From: Gonocerus acuteangulatus
Taxonomy: Eukaryota > Arthropoda > Insecta > Hemiptera > Coreidae
Length of the DNA stretch: 64,000 bases
Direction: 5' to 3'
NCBI GenBank assembly: GCA_946811695.1
Contig: OX328128.1
Location: forward strand, 24,268,273 to 24,332,272
Shown here one piece after another: positions 34,016 through 46,440 of this stretch. The position numbers and the translations under genes were made by a program. The first letter of the stretch is position 1; every line of letters begins with the position of its first letter. A model generated the notes under the pieces. That model searched no databases. It had not been told where the DNA came from and was given only the letters and a program-made list of their open reading frames with translations.

Positions 34016-34637
34016 AAAAAAAAGTCCGACTCGCAGGAACTGCATCATCTTAGCGCGGTTCCGTTCTTATCCGAAGTGCGATTAGTAAAGGAATAGTAGC
34101 AGCTATCGGTAGGTTTTGATCTTTCGTTGAAAATATAAAATAAAATCTCAAAAAGAAGGAAGCTTAAAGCGCCACATATGGAAACTGACAGTTTTCTAAG
34201 CGGATGGGACTCTCCCGTCATCGCGACGCTCACTCTAGGAAAACTCTATTACCAATATGATTCTTATTTTCTCAGCTTTAATGAAATACTCATTCCACCG
34301 TTAAATAAACTTAAAAAACAAAAGTGAGGTAAACAGTGACAAAAACCCGTTTAAAATAACAAAACTAACACTTTTTGTAGTTTTAAGCACTTACTTCTCC
34401 GACTGACATTGCCCCATCGAAATTTGCTTCAGAATCTTTTTTTTAGAGAATTTAGTAAGCTTTTGAATGGTTACATCGTACTTCCCACGATTTCTTAACT
34501 GTTTTGAAGATATTAAGGGGGGAAAATGGTGCTAATACCTACCGATAGCTGCTATATTCCTTCACTAATCGCACTTGACATAAGAACGGAACCGCGCTAA
34601 GATGAAGCAGTTCCTGCGGGTCGGAATTTTTTTTTTT
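34016..34637. mobile_element. HINE-A 5' ends in head-to-head foldback
   Basis: 34016-34116 (A run, GTCCGACTCGCAGGAACTGC, TTAGCGCGGTTCCGTTCTTA ... AGCTATCGGTAGGT) recurs inverted at 34537-34637. Between them lies one family-A body. This is a Helitron-like 5' end at both termini, an arrangement not expected from normal rolling-circle transposition. Confidence 0.75.
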
Positions 34638-35219
34638 CAGACAAATTAATGTGTTATGTTCATATTATAATATAAATATTATGTTTATAAGAAGAGCAAA
34701 TCACTTTAATTGCGGTGTAAAATATTGTTGCTAGCTAAATCTAAGTATTATATAAGCTCATAAGGAAAAAATGGTGCTAATGACTCAGATTTCGATGCAC
34801 CATAAAAGAAAAAAAAAATTAAGGACAATATACAAAGATTCCGAAGTATTTCATGTCTGTTAATAAAATATTTTATTCTAATCCCAATAACGCAACACTT
34901 ATACACAAATAAACTTTTTTTAGGTATCTATTTAATACGTATAAAATAAGATTATAATGAGCAATCCGCTGTGGCATACACCAAGTACTACCACCGTGTG
35001 GAGTGCAACTAGTATAGACCGGTACGTCAGTACCACTGTGGTATGTAAAGAGCGGCTGTTCTGATACTGGCAAAAATTAGAAATCCTACATTCCTACAGT
35101 TGTTTGGAGGCTTATCTTTATGACCCTAGAAAGGAACTTACAGATGACGAGGGTCCACTGGGCGATACCTGTACTGGGAATGCACTCCACCCTAAGCCTC
35201 CTTGCTCCTCACCTTTGAA
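34638..35219. other. Unassigned stretch with a 5'-truncated SINE1
   Basis: At about 34771-34822 a ggtgctaatgactcagattt ... gatgcacc-taaaa segment is the SINE1 3' end with a short A tail. The rest is unassigned; the 66-codon minus frame at 34873-35073 has no motif. Confidence 0.45.
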
Positions 35220-36815
<1,596 letters not shown>

Positions 36816-36822
36816 ACAGAAA

Positions 36823-37512
36823 AATACAACAACCACTTAAAAAGTTAGGTAAACATAGACAAATACACGATGGAAAGAATAAAATTAACAACTTTGAAGT
36901 TTTAAGCACTTATCTCTTCGATTGACATCGCCCCACCGAACATTACAACAGAATCTTTTTTTGTAAAGAATTTAGTAACATTTCGAATAGCTGCCTTCCA
37001 CTTACTACGATTTCCCAACCGTTTTCGAGATATTTTAGAAAATGATATCCGATAACTTTGTAATCCCTTTTCATATACTTATTACCTCCAAACGATATCA
37101 AAATTTAAAAATCTTAGATTAGATGAATGTAAAATGCCCGGTACAAGTTTCAAGTGAACCAATCGTCGTTTCTGAATACCCAAACAGAACATTAGTTTGG
37201 AAAAGTATTCATAACACTTTTTCTCGTAAAAGGTTACAGAAATCGCTTTAAAATGGTTTCATTCGTTTTCCTACGTTAAGGAACCTATAAAACGAGTACC
37301 TGCAAGCATATGGACTTGAAAATGTAAGCGTTGGGGCAAATTTTGCTCCAAAAACCATGTTCCAGTATACGGATTCAGCTGGTTAATGAACTTGTCCTTT
37401 CAAATGAGAAGGAAGATTTTTGTACCAAATTTACTCAAAATCAGACCATTTTTGAGCCGATGAGGAACTTCTTAATAATTCACCCCCCCCCAAAGTAATT
37501 AAACATTTGGAA

Positions 37513-37548
<36 letters not shown>

Positions 37549-37645
37549 TTCTTAGCAAATGATTACATTCTAAACGGATTATAATCCGTTGCAAATTTTT
37601 GTGTCAAGTGGTTCGAGATATTATTACCTCGGATGGGGAGAGATT
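36823..37645 (+). repeat. Repeat E / HINE-A-like composite
   Basis: A family-A-like block (CACTTATCTCTTCGATTGAC) runs into the repeat E segment with GAGCCGATGAGGAACTTC and GATATTATTACCTCGGATGG, interrupted by a C run (37484-37493) and an A run (37517-37546). The same order occurs inverted at 45475-46110, so the A-like block is part of repeat E here. Confidence 0.5.
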
Positions 37646-37654
37646 ATTACCCTC

Positions 37655-37955
37655 TGTTTGGGTATTCAGAAACGATGATTGGTTCACTTGAAACTTGTAC
37701 CAGGTATTTCACATTCATCTAATCTAAGATTTTATTTATTTTTATTATTTATTTATTTTATTTTTTGAACGTCGCATCGACAAATCTGGGCCATTAGCGC
37801 CTCTAATCAAAGATATTTAAACTTTGGTATCGTTTGGAGGTAAGAAGTACTATATGGAAAAAAATTGTATTAATGGTAATTACTAAGTTTCCGGATCTCA
37901 GTATATTTTCTAAAATGTCTCGAAAACGGTTGGGAAATCGACTATTTCTGGTCAC
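37655..37955 (-). repeat. Inverted partner of 37010-37200, with SINE1 tail inside
   Basis: GTTTGGGTATTCAGAAACGA and later blocks are the reverse complement of 37040-37195. A SINE1 3' fragment on the minus strand (T-rich 37736-37765, CGACAAATCTGGGCC, ATTAGCGCC to 37803) splits this arm. Confidence 0.6.
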
Positions 37956-38169
37956 ATCATTACAAATTATAAAAGAGATCCAATAAAGTTGGCAGATATA
38001 TCAGATGATTATTTGTCGATACCAAAATTCCTTATGTATAGTCTCAAAATATAAAATCGCTTGGTGCACTGCCTTTGTCAGTTTTATTTTGATTGTCTAC
38101 TATCTATAAATTGACAGAGATTACATGTAAAGGTTTTATGAACATTCTTTTATAACCCACACGGGCTTT

Positions 38170-38177
<8 letters not shown>

Positions 38178-38234
<57 letters not shown>
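38178..38234. repeat. (TA)n microsatellite
   Basis: Pure TA run followed by mixed TA/CA. The flanking 37956-38295 is otherwise unassigned. Confidence 0.95.
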
Positions 38235-38240
<6 letters not shown>

Positions 38241-38299
38241 TATATACACACATATTCTTTAATTTTCTGTTTGTTCATGTTCATTTATTTGTTAAGCAG

Positions 38300-38432
38300 G
38301 TTGGGGCGTGGTCGGCTGTGCCGATGTGATCACCTGAACAACAACTTTGCCCGCGTGCAAAGTTGGCAGCCGTTTTAGAAGCGTGAGCACAGCAGTCTCA
38401 GAAGCTAGCAGCCACGTCTCTGCATGTGTCAG
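38300..38432 (+). other. Possible untranslated first exon
   Basis: A GC-richer block of about 130 bp ends in TGTCAG|GTAAGTAAAT, a strong splice-donor match. It contains a perfect 9-bp hairpin (CAACTTTGC ... GCAAAGTTG). No long open frame. Together with the block at 40090-40252 it could be one of two alternative 5' exons of a gene to the right; no coding exon is seen, so this is tentative. Confidence 0.25.
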
Positions 38433-38744
38433 GTAAGTAAATATTTTTAGGCTAATATTTTTTTGGTGTCTTTCTTACATGTTTTGATCTATTGTATTAC
38501 GTGTTTAACATTTATTAGAGAAACGTTTTATTTTTTAAAACGATGTATATGTTAGCATATTACTAACGGAGTCAAAAGTGTCGATGGTTGTTGGTTGGTT
38601 TGTTCTGCTATTGTAAAAAGTACAAGTCAACATCACATTAGATGCGTCATATAGCATAATTATGACATTATTATTGCAGGTACTATCTTGCGTTTTAGTA
38701 AAATCGGCATTTTAATACCGCCCTTCCCTATGTTAAAATTGCAA
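38433..38744. other. Unassigned AT-rich stretch
   Basis: No feature recognised. It would be intron if the preceding block is an exon. Confidence 0.35.
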
Positions 38745-39829
38745 GAGACAAAGGACCCCGCCCTTTCCTAATGGAAAATGGCTTTCGGTCAAATTGAACG
38801 GAACTAAGCTCGTTGGAAAGAGAATGTATTTCTGAACAAAAGTCTCCATGGGGACAAAACCCAAAGTTGAAACTTTTGGGTATCCGGTTTTCCATTTTTA
38901 ATTTTTGCAAAATCTCGAGATCTCTGGTTGGAAGGTTTCCCAAGCCATTTGGCAAGTAAAATAAAATACCTATAAATTATTTTTTGAAGACCTTTCGAAC
39001 GACACCATAATTGACACTCCTACCCCCCCCCCCCTCCACCCACGGGAGTGGGGGGAAGCTTTTTTTTTTGTAATTATCGTGCATCCATTATCATTTGAAG
39101 ATATTTTCGACGGCAATACACTGAAACCTTGGCTCACACCCTTATCCCACCCCCAGCCCCTTGGGATATGCTCGTCATCATCAAAACATCAAATATCCGA
39201 CTTCTTGCTTGCTGAATCATACGTTAGATGCAGCTGATCGATAGCAAATGAAAAGTCAAAACAGTTGACAGTAGTCTAAGAGACAAAAAGTGGCCCTTTT
39301 CAGGGCCACTAATGTTATAGTCTACTAACGGAACACTTTTTTTGCGAAAAGAAGGCCTTTTTTTGAAATATACGAGCAGGAGGTGGGATGGGGTGGGGTT
39401 GGGGTTTGGGGCGGGGGTGGGATAAGGGGGTGAAGCAAGGTTTCAGTATATTGCCGTCGAAAAGATCTTCAAATGATAATGGATACAAGTTAATTACAAA
39501 AAAAGCTTCCCCCCACTCCCGTGGGTGGTGGGAGGGGGGGTAGGAGTGTCAAATGTGGTGTCGTTCGAAAGGTCTTCAAAAAATAATTGATACGTATTTT
39601 TTTTTACTGGCCAAATGGCTTGGAAACCTTTCAACCAGAGATCTCGAGATTTTGCAAAAATCAAAAATGGAAAACTTCGGATACCCAAAAGTACCAAAAG
39701 TTCCAACTTTTGGGTTTTGTGCCCACGGAGACTTTTGTTCAGAAAGACTTTCTCTATCCAACGAGCATAGTTTCGTTCAATTTGACCGAAAGCCATTTTC
39801 CATTAGGAAAGGGCGGGGTCCTTTGTGAC
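38745..39829. mobile_element. Large foldback element (about 400-bp arms)
   Basis: The left arm starts GACAAAGGACCCCGCCCTTT; the right arm ends with the inverse, AAAGGGCGGGGTCCTTTGTG. The arms (38745 to about 39150, and about 39425-39829) match over nearly their full length, including a C-run/CCCACGGGAGTGGGGGGAAG block. The spacer of about 270 bp carries a histone-type stem-loop. The open frames at 39494-39832 are mirror images across the two arms and unlikely to be genes. Confidence 0.8.
39292..39307 (+). promoter_or_regulatory. Histone mRNA 3' stem-loop match
   Basis: GGCCCTTTTCAGGGCC has the 6-bp stem, 4-nt TTTC loop and flanking purine/ACTA context of the metazoan replication-dependent histone 3' processing signal. 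A purine-rich GCGAAAAGAAGG about 45 nt downstream could be the U7-pairing element. No histone C-terminus is readable upstream in any frame, so this is an isolated signal, a captured fragment, or chance. Confidence 0.5.
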
Positions 39830-40089
39830 TAGTTTTTATTTTAAGAATTATAGTTTCCTAAAGAGGGTAGGGATTTATATTCCACGGATTCTTTTTGTTG
39901 AAAAGAACATAACAAGCAATTTGACCGTGCAACAACCTGTAAAAAAAAAAATGCATTCATTAGTTGTGCACCTTACAGAATTGGTCCAGAGACAAGCTTG
40001 TTGACACACTAACACAGACAGTGACATTGTTCCTTAGGGTAGGTCAGTGTCAGTGAGATAGTGGGGGGGGGGGTTTAAGACCCACCCCT

Positions 40090-40252
40090 CCCCTCCCCTC
40101 CATAACCTAGCCGGCAGTCAGTACTCAGTGAGCCTCGCTCATGTAAAGGGTGTGTATCTCGCAGTGTGTCTGTCTCGCGAACTATCACGCACTCGCATCT
40201 CGCACCTGTTCCGAGGAAGGCTATCTCTCGAGCTGCCTTATCTACTTAACAG
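40090..40252 (+). other. Possible untranslated first exon
   Basis: A GC-richer, CpG-containing block with TCAGTACTCAGTGAG (initiator-like) near 40118 and a possible donor AACAG|GTATGA at its end. The start codon and 87-codon frame over 40128-40391 run across the donor and are not convincing. Confidence 0.25.
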
Positions 40253-41206
40253 GTATGATCCGAAGGTTCTAATTACAAAAATACATTTTTGTTGTTACTA
40301 TTTTTTTTTTTTTAGCACATTCCCAACGAACGTTGCACTCTTGAAAGCAACTTCGAAAAATGTCTTTAAATCTGCATCTAAAGGATACTAGATATCAAAA
40401 GTTTTTGAAGTTTGTTTTTTTTTTCTCTTGATTTTTCTTTGTGCACTAACCATCATTTTCTGCATGAACTTCACGGATTTTGTTCATAATAAATATTAAT
40501 TACGAAAGTTTGGTTACAATGTGGATATTTAGTTTTATAGATATTTCAAATATCCAAATTAAAACGTGCTGATAAATATAATCCATAATTCAAAATAGTT
40601 TTATCGTTGTTTTCACGCCATACAGTTAAATATTTTGTCTTTTGTTGTGTACTTATTGTTAGTCTTAGATATTATGATACGTAAAACAGGAATTTCTTTA
40701 TTTAATGACCAAAGTTTGTTGCTCAATCGTTTCATACATTATTACATACCTACATTCTTATCAATCATTCGAAAACTCATTTCAGTTGATTAAAAATATA
40801 TTTGTATAATTTACAAATTTTTGAGAAAATAGATTTCCGTGATGATTTTAATTTAAAGAAATTTTAATAGTATTTATCTCGAACTCCTTTGTTCGACAAA
40901 GCTGGAAGAGTTACTCCAAACTATAATACAGTGATACTTGTGAAATTCGTAGTTGAAGGAACACCGAAAAATTTAAATTTTTGAATTGTTTCTTCAAACA
41001 ATTTTGAATTGTTCTTTGTATGGCCTTTTTCAGACCAGAATATTTTTTACCACCCTAATTGGAGCTCTTGTTACAATAAATATTATGATTTTATAAGTTT
41101 TTCTGGCAAGGTTTTAACAGGAACCAAATAAAGGAAAACAGTACTTTGCTACTGTTTTCCTCTATTTGGTTTGTATACAGAATTTGTTCTGTATACATTC
41201 TGTGTA
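40253..41206. other. Unassigned AT-rich stretch
   Basis: No feature recognised apart from a short hairpin formed by GGTTTTAACAGGAACCAAAT-like repeats near 41110-41180. Confidence 0.4.
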
Positions 41207-41332
41207 GCGCCGGCATCCATGGTGCAGCAGGGAATTTTCTCAAATGAGAAAAATTTCTGCTGCCGGTGGGTCTCGAACATCCATCTCCCGCACGAGAATC
41301 AAAGGCTTTAGCCACTAGACCACAGGGAGACT
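41207..41332 (-). mobile_element. SINE1, lacking its 3' tail
   Basis: On the minus strand: GTCTCCCTGTGGTCTAGTGG (A box), a B-box variant GATGTTCGAGACCC, the TTTTTCTCATTTGAGAAAA hairpin and GCACCATGGATGCCGGCGCT. The poly-A part is missing. A SINE3 abuts directly. Confidence 0.8.
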
Positions 41333-41334
41333 TC

Positions 41335-41520
41335 TAAGTAGTGTTGTCAGTATTATGATCCGCCTGCCTGATTGCCCCCTTTGCAGGTACCCATGCAGGT
41401 ATTGGTTCATTGTTTTGTCTCCCGACTTCAGGAGCTGAAATCTATAGTGCGCACCCGAGTTTCGAACTCAGCACCTCTAGTAGATGAATCGGGTTTTGTA
41501 CCACTTGAGCAACACTCACC
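41335..41520 (-). mobile_element. SINE3 copy
   Basis: On the minus strand a tRNA-like head (GTTGCTCAAGTGGTAC; B box GAGTTCGAAACTC) is followed by the body with GGTACCTGCAAAGGGGGCAA. A C run (41518-41536) precedes the head. Confidence 0.65.
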
Positions 41521-41536
41521 CCCCCCCCCCCCCCCC

Positions 41537-42479
41537 AAATAACGTTAACATAGCTAACTAAATGGCTCTCCAAATAATATTATATGTATGACGGAAAAAC
41601 GTAATCCGACCGCCAAAAAATTGTCTTTAGAAATTTAATTTATTTAGAATTCCCTGAAATTTGATTTATTCTCTTATGCCTATTTGTGAACCAAGCTCAA
41701 TATTTCTGTCGCCATATATACATGTAAGCACGATTTATTCGCGCTTGACATTAAGAAAACGGTAACTCCAGGCTTTTACAGACAGCTTTTTTGTTTGTCC
41801 TATGAGTTGGTTGTCCAATATGTGTTCTTTTATAAAATTGTGTAGGAGTTGTCTAGTCATCTTTTGAACGTCTCGCGTTTTTCCCTCGTTGGTAATATTG
41901 CTTCACTGTTTCGATATGTATATCTAGATAGGTTGTCATTTCCTCGCATCTGTACATAATTCACATAACTTTTAGTCTCATGTAAAGTGTAATGTTGTGA
42001 TTGTATGTGTAATAATTGTTTACTGTATATGTTAGATAGGTAATTACATGACGTTAGGGAATCTGGAAAAATAATGGTGCGATTGATAATATTTCTAATA
42101 TTTGAAAGAGCATAAAAAATTCCAACAATTCTTTAATTACAAATTAAATGTTAGCCACAGAAAACAGATGTATGCGGACTTTAGGGTCGTTTAGTGGGAA
42201 TCATTTCGAAGAAGGCTGTTATTTTTTATTCAAATCTACCAATGGATTCTACGAATTTGTTGGAAGAATTGTTTTTACGATTCTCGCCGTCCGAGGGAGC
42301 GTTTGACCTCTGGCTTATAAAACATCAACCCTTCAATGAATACAGTATGTAACACTGCTAGCCTTCAACCTGTTAACTTTTACAAATCTCTTTTTCCTCC
42401 TGTTGTAATGACTTGCGATACATCCAATTTTGTGGGTTGTATGTGTACGTTGCTTTATTTGAGGATGAGGTCATGAGGT
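41537..42479. other. Unassigned AT-rich stretch
   Basis: No feature recognised. Confidence 0.4.
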
Positions 42480-42840
42480 TTTACATAGATTTATCCGATT
42501 AAAATCCGAATACTGACATTTGCTTTTTCCTTCATAGGGAGGAAACCCGCATATAACGTCGATGATAGAATCCAGACGTGCCGGTGAGAAATGTCCACAT
42601 TTTTAGAGCCATAGGTCACGAAAAGACCATTGGTTCAAATTTGCGTGTGTATGTATGTCTAGAAGGCCAAAAACGGACCGATTTTGGTGAAATGTTATAA
42701 AAAAATACTTTGTCTCGAACCACTGGTTATGCTTGTTAACCAGAAGAATCCGCCAACCGGAACAATGCTTTGCGATTTTAGTCTTCAAAGACTCTTGAAA
42801 TTCAACGTTAGTTCAAACTGAGAGATCTGGGAACATAAAA
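42480..42840 (-). mobile_element. HINE-like 3' half, degenerate
   Basis: A tccttcatagggaggaaacc hairpin remnant near 42530 and the inverted blocks tggttaaccagaagaatccgcc-type and cggaccgattttggtgaa match a HINE 3' half, but in mixed, decayed form. Confidence 0.4.
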
Positions 42841-43624
42841 CAAAATGAATGTAACAGTTTTGTTTATAGAATGAAGAAATACAAAATATTTTCTGTGCTG
42901 TTTACACCTTATTTAATGTATTTTTATATTATAACAACATTATTTATTAATTAATTGTATCATGGAGTTCGCACAACATACCAAGCTAAGTATAATAAAT
43001 GTATTAATTAATAATAAGCTAATAAACTAAAAAAAAAAAAGAAGACTGAAAAGTCAAAATAATGTTTAACAAAATATTAAAAGTATCAGATTGTTAGTGA
43101 ATCATTCAAATAATACCGCCAAAGGCTACCGACTAAACATCTAAATATTTCTTGATATCAAAAAATTGTTTGTAGCTTGTGGTGTTTTAAAAATGTTAAT
43201 ATATCGTTTATGAAGGGGCTGCCCTCTGTCAATAGTTCCTGTGAGTTATAAGGTATTGTAATTATACTTAAACTCTAAATCATGTTTAAAAGTGTTGGGA
43301 GCCTGATATTTCTGCTTCTACGAAGGCCTTTCTTCACTTCTTAGTGAACTTGGAATGAAATTTCTCTTATGATAAAGTTGTTTTATTATTTCTGATGCTA
43401 TTGTAATATTTATATGATCGGCTTACTTAGACTTTCACAAGTGAAAGCTGCGTTTTCTTTGTTTGTAGTTAGTGATTGTGTAATAGCACTGATAACCTGA
43501 ACCTTAACTTACATCCAAACGGTTTATCTTTACTAATTTATCTTTAATGTAGCTTAATTTTTGGGAGTAGGGGAATATTATTATTATTATTCTAGGGGCA
43601 GGATTTCTCCGTTTTCTGGGATAT
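42841..43624. other. Unassigned AT-rich stretch
   Basis: No feature recognised. Confidence 0.4.
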
Positions 43625-43775
43625 AAATTAACTTCGCAAGAGGTTTGATTCCCACTATGTGTGGTGGCTTTTCTGTGGAAAAATGAAAATGCATCAGCCC
43701 TATCCTGGTCAGAGAAGAGTGGTAACCTATAAATATCGCGACCTAAAATTCTTAGTTAATTATAATTGACGTTAT
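43625..43775 (+). mobile_element. SINE2, 5'-truncated
   Basis: From the B box (AGGTTTGATTCCCACTATG) through the GTGGTGGCTTTTCTG body and the GGTAACCTATAAATA block to the CTTAGTTAATTATAATTGAC tail. The next SINE2 lies just downstream. Confidence 0.75.
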
Positions 43776-43797
43776 TTACGGGATATTTAAAACGTAT

Positions 43798-44013
43798 TGG
43801 GAGACCCGGTAGCCGTGAGGGTTAAGGCGTGAGCTCTTAACACTCCGTGCCAAAGGTCGTGGGTTCGATTCCCACTAGGGGTGGTGGCTTTTCTTTCGAA
43901 AAAAGAAAAGGCATCACACCTATCCTGGCTAGAAAAGGGTGGTAACCTGTAGATAACCCGTCCTAAAATTCTTAGTTAATAATAAATGGACGTTAAAATT
44001 TAAATAAATAAAT
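43798..44013 (+). mobile_element. SINE2, full length with target-site duplication
   Basis: The tRNA-like head has an A box (GGTAGCCGTGAGGGTTAAGG), a long variable region and a B box (GGTTCGATTCCC), recalling a leucine- or serine-type tRNA. The body holds a CTTTTCTTTCGAAAAAAGAA hairpin, and the tail is TTAGTTAATAATAAATGGAC ... (TAAA)n. The flanks AAAACGTATTGGG (43789-43801 and 44014-44026) are perfect duplicates. The short AT tail, unlike SINE1's poly-A, implies a different LINE partner. Confidence 0.85.
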
Positions 44014-44026
44014 AAAACGTATTGGG

Positions 44027-44862
44027 CGGTTTCGATCCATCCACGGTAGAGCTTAGCGTTTTCTATGCATGTTTGCTAGCGTTTTTGTGTATTTTTTGAT
44101 CATTTTGTTACAGGAGAGGGAGAAATGATCTCTGTCCTCCAAGTCAGTGCTTGATTGTCTACTTCTTAAATATCTTTAATCTTACGGTTTACCATGGAAT
44201 CGGAGGACCGCTCGCACTGATTCCGCTGTCAAGTTACGGAAAATTATTCCCTCTGGAGCAGACCTCAGTCCAGATTCGTGCATGTCAAGCTCCTAATTAC
44301 ATTTTACCAATTTGTGTTTGCAGTATATTTTATACGTTCTGCTAGGTGTACCTTCCAGGGGCGATGGACCTGGGCTGCGTATTGAAAATGATCTTGTCTT
44401 GAAGTGTTTAGTGTACCTTGTGTCTTTGGTGTGCGGTTACTCGAGATGGGGGAGGGGGAGGTCGTAAAGCTCCAAGCAACTGTGCACATTAGTCCCTCCC
44501 GTTTTATAAATAATAACTAAATAATGAATAAGCATAAATAAAGTTTTGTAAATAAACCACGTAGTAGTGGAAATGAACGAATATTCTGAAACGTAGTATA
44601 AAAAAAAAAAATGAAAAATCAAGACAAGGCTTGTTGAAAACAAAAAATTAAGAATCAAAATTCAAATTCACATGTTAAGAATTGTGCAGATGAAGTATGC
44701 ACCAGTTTCCTGTTTTTGGGTTTAATAAATCAAGTATTTTCCATTAAATAAAAGATGTTTTATTTATGTTCATCTTTTCTTGATTGTGTAATGTTTCGTC
44801 TATCTTCGATAATTGCTGTTTTATCATTTGCTGACTATCCTTTACATAATTGTTTGCCATAG
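44027..44862. other. Unassigned stretch
   Basis: Frames at 44151-44345 (+) and 44437-44658 (-) show no recognisable motif. Confidence 0.4.
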
Positions 44863-44972
44863 AAATACTGCAACGTTTGCTAATTGAGTAACGGTGATAC
44901 TAGTTTTAGTAACGTTTTTTCATGTTTTCAGTGATTTTATATATATATATATATATATTATAACGGCCATCA

Positions 44973-45015
<43 letters not shown>

Positions 45016-45095
45016 CATAAAATCACTGATAACATGACAAAACATTACTAAAACTAGTATCACCGTTACTCAATTAGCAAACATTGCAGTATATC
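44863..45095. repeat. Inverted repeat (about 78-bp arms) around (TA)n
   Basis: TGATACTAGTTTTAGTAACG and flanking sequence recur inverted as CATTACTAAAACTAGTATCA. The spacer is two (TA)n tracts separated by ATAACGGCCATCATGATAT. That spacer motif recurs inverted at 46288-46304, so the pair also brackets the repeat E copy between them. Confidence 0.7.
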
Positions 45096-45109
45096 TACTA
45101 TGTATTTGT

Positions 45110-46250
45110 CAAATACCACTCAATCACTCACTGACCTATCATCCCCCAGCCCAAACCATTCGTTATTTATTTTGAAATTGCATGGACACTCCCTATATAA
45201 CGTAGGCACTCACTAAGAAGGATTTTTTGATATTCGAATTTTTAAGTATTTTTTGGGGGGTTTAATGTTTTAGTTGGTTGCGATAACGGACGCAACGTTG
45301 CTAGGACAATAACAGAACAGCTGTTACCGTACATTATCTATTTCATAGTATTATTATTAATTGAGGTTAATTTCAACTATGATGGCAGTCCTTGAATTAC
45401 TAGAAATAAACTGTGATTTTGTCCCTCCTAGAGTTTACGCCCTGGTGATGGCCCATCCGAGGTAATAATATCCCGAACCATTTGACACAAAAATTTGAAA
45501 TTTTGCACGGACAATACGTTAAGAGTGTAAACACTCGCTAAGAAAGGTTTTTTTGATATTCAAATGTTTAAGTACTTTTAGGGGGGTTTGAATTATTAAG
45601 AAGTTCCTCATCGGCTCAAAAATGTTTCGATTTTGATAACATTTGGTACAAAAATCTTTCTTCTAATTTAAAAGGTCAAGTTCATTAACCAGTTGAATCC
45701 GTTACTGGAACATGGTTTTTGGAGCGAAATTTATGCGAAAGATTCCTTAACGTAGGAAAACGAATGAAACCATTTTTTAAGCGAGCTCTGTAGCCATTTA
45801 CCAGAAAAATTGATAGAAATACTTTTCAAAACTTTTTTTCTGTTTGGGTATTCAGAAACGAAGTATATGGAAAAAATTGTATGAATGGTGATACAAAGTT
45901 TTCGGATGTCAGTATATTTTCTAAAATATCTCGAAAGCGGTTGGGAACTCGTGGAAGGCGGCTATTCGAAAGGTTACTGAATTCTGTTGTGAAGTTCTGT
46001 TGGGCGATGTCAATCGAAGAGATAAGTGCTTAAAACTTCAAATTTGTTAGTTTTATGCTTTTCAACGTGTATTTGTCTCTGTTTGCCTAACTTTTTAAGC
46101 GGTTGTTGCAGTTTTTTTCCACTCCCCAACGGAAACAAGCACGGTTACCTCCACATGGTGTTTCCTGGGTAACTTTAAAGTCTGTGCAATAATAAGCTAA
46201 ACAAAATTATGTAGTAGCGTTAATTTTGATCTGATCTTATTGAACTCAAT
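45110..46250 (-). repeat. Interspersed repeat E, longest copy
   Basis: On the minus strand it reads the 5' segment (GGTAACCGTGCTTG ... GTTTCCGTTGGGGAG), a family-A-like middle (CACTTATCTCTTCGATTGAC), GAGCCGATGAGGAACTTC, ATATTATTACCTCGGATGGG, ACAGCTGTTCTGTTATTG, and the 3' CAGTGAGTGATTGAGTG / TTTGACAAATACATAGTAG tail. About 1.1 kb, with no open frame. Confidence 0.6.
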
Positions 46251-46256
46251 ATAAAA

Positions 46257-46287
<31 letters not shown>

Positions 46288-46299
46288 CCTGATGGCCGT

Positions 46300-46440
46300 T
46301 ATAATAATCTTTAAAAGCCAGAAATTTCATAATAATTCTGAACGTTTTAGCGGCTATGATTTAAAAAATACTGACCAAGTTGGAAATGCACAAATAAGTG
46401 AGAGGGTATTATTAGGTTCTTGACAAAGTAATAATATTTA
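46300..46440 (+). repeat. Repeat F fragment
   Basis: A CAAGTTGGAAATGCACAAA, then GTGAGAGGGTATTATT segment matches 20930-20975. Confidence 0.45.

Noticed and set aside
34016..34060. GTCCGACTCGCAGGA as a regulatory site
   Set aside because: It recurs at least nine times as the 5' terminus of HINE elements, so it is a transposon end, not a locus-specific site.
39494..39832. Several 60-100 codon frames on both strands
   Set aside because: They lie in one arm of the foldback and have mirror images in the other arm (38728-38955); this reflects repeat composition, not genes.
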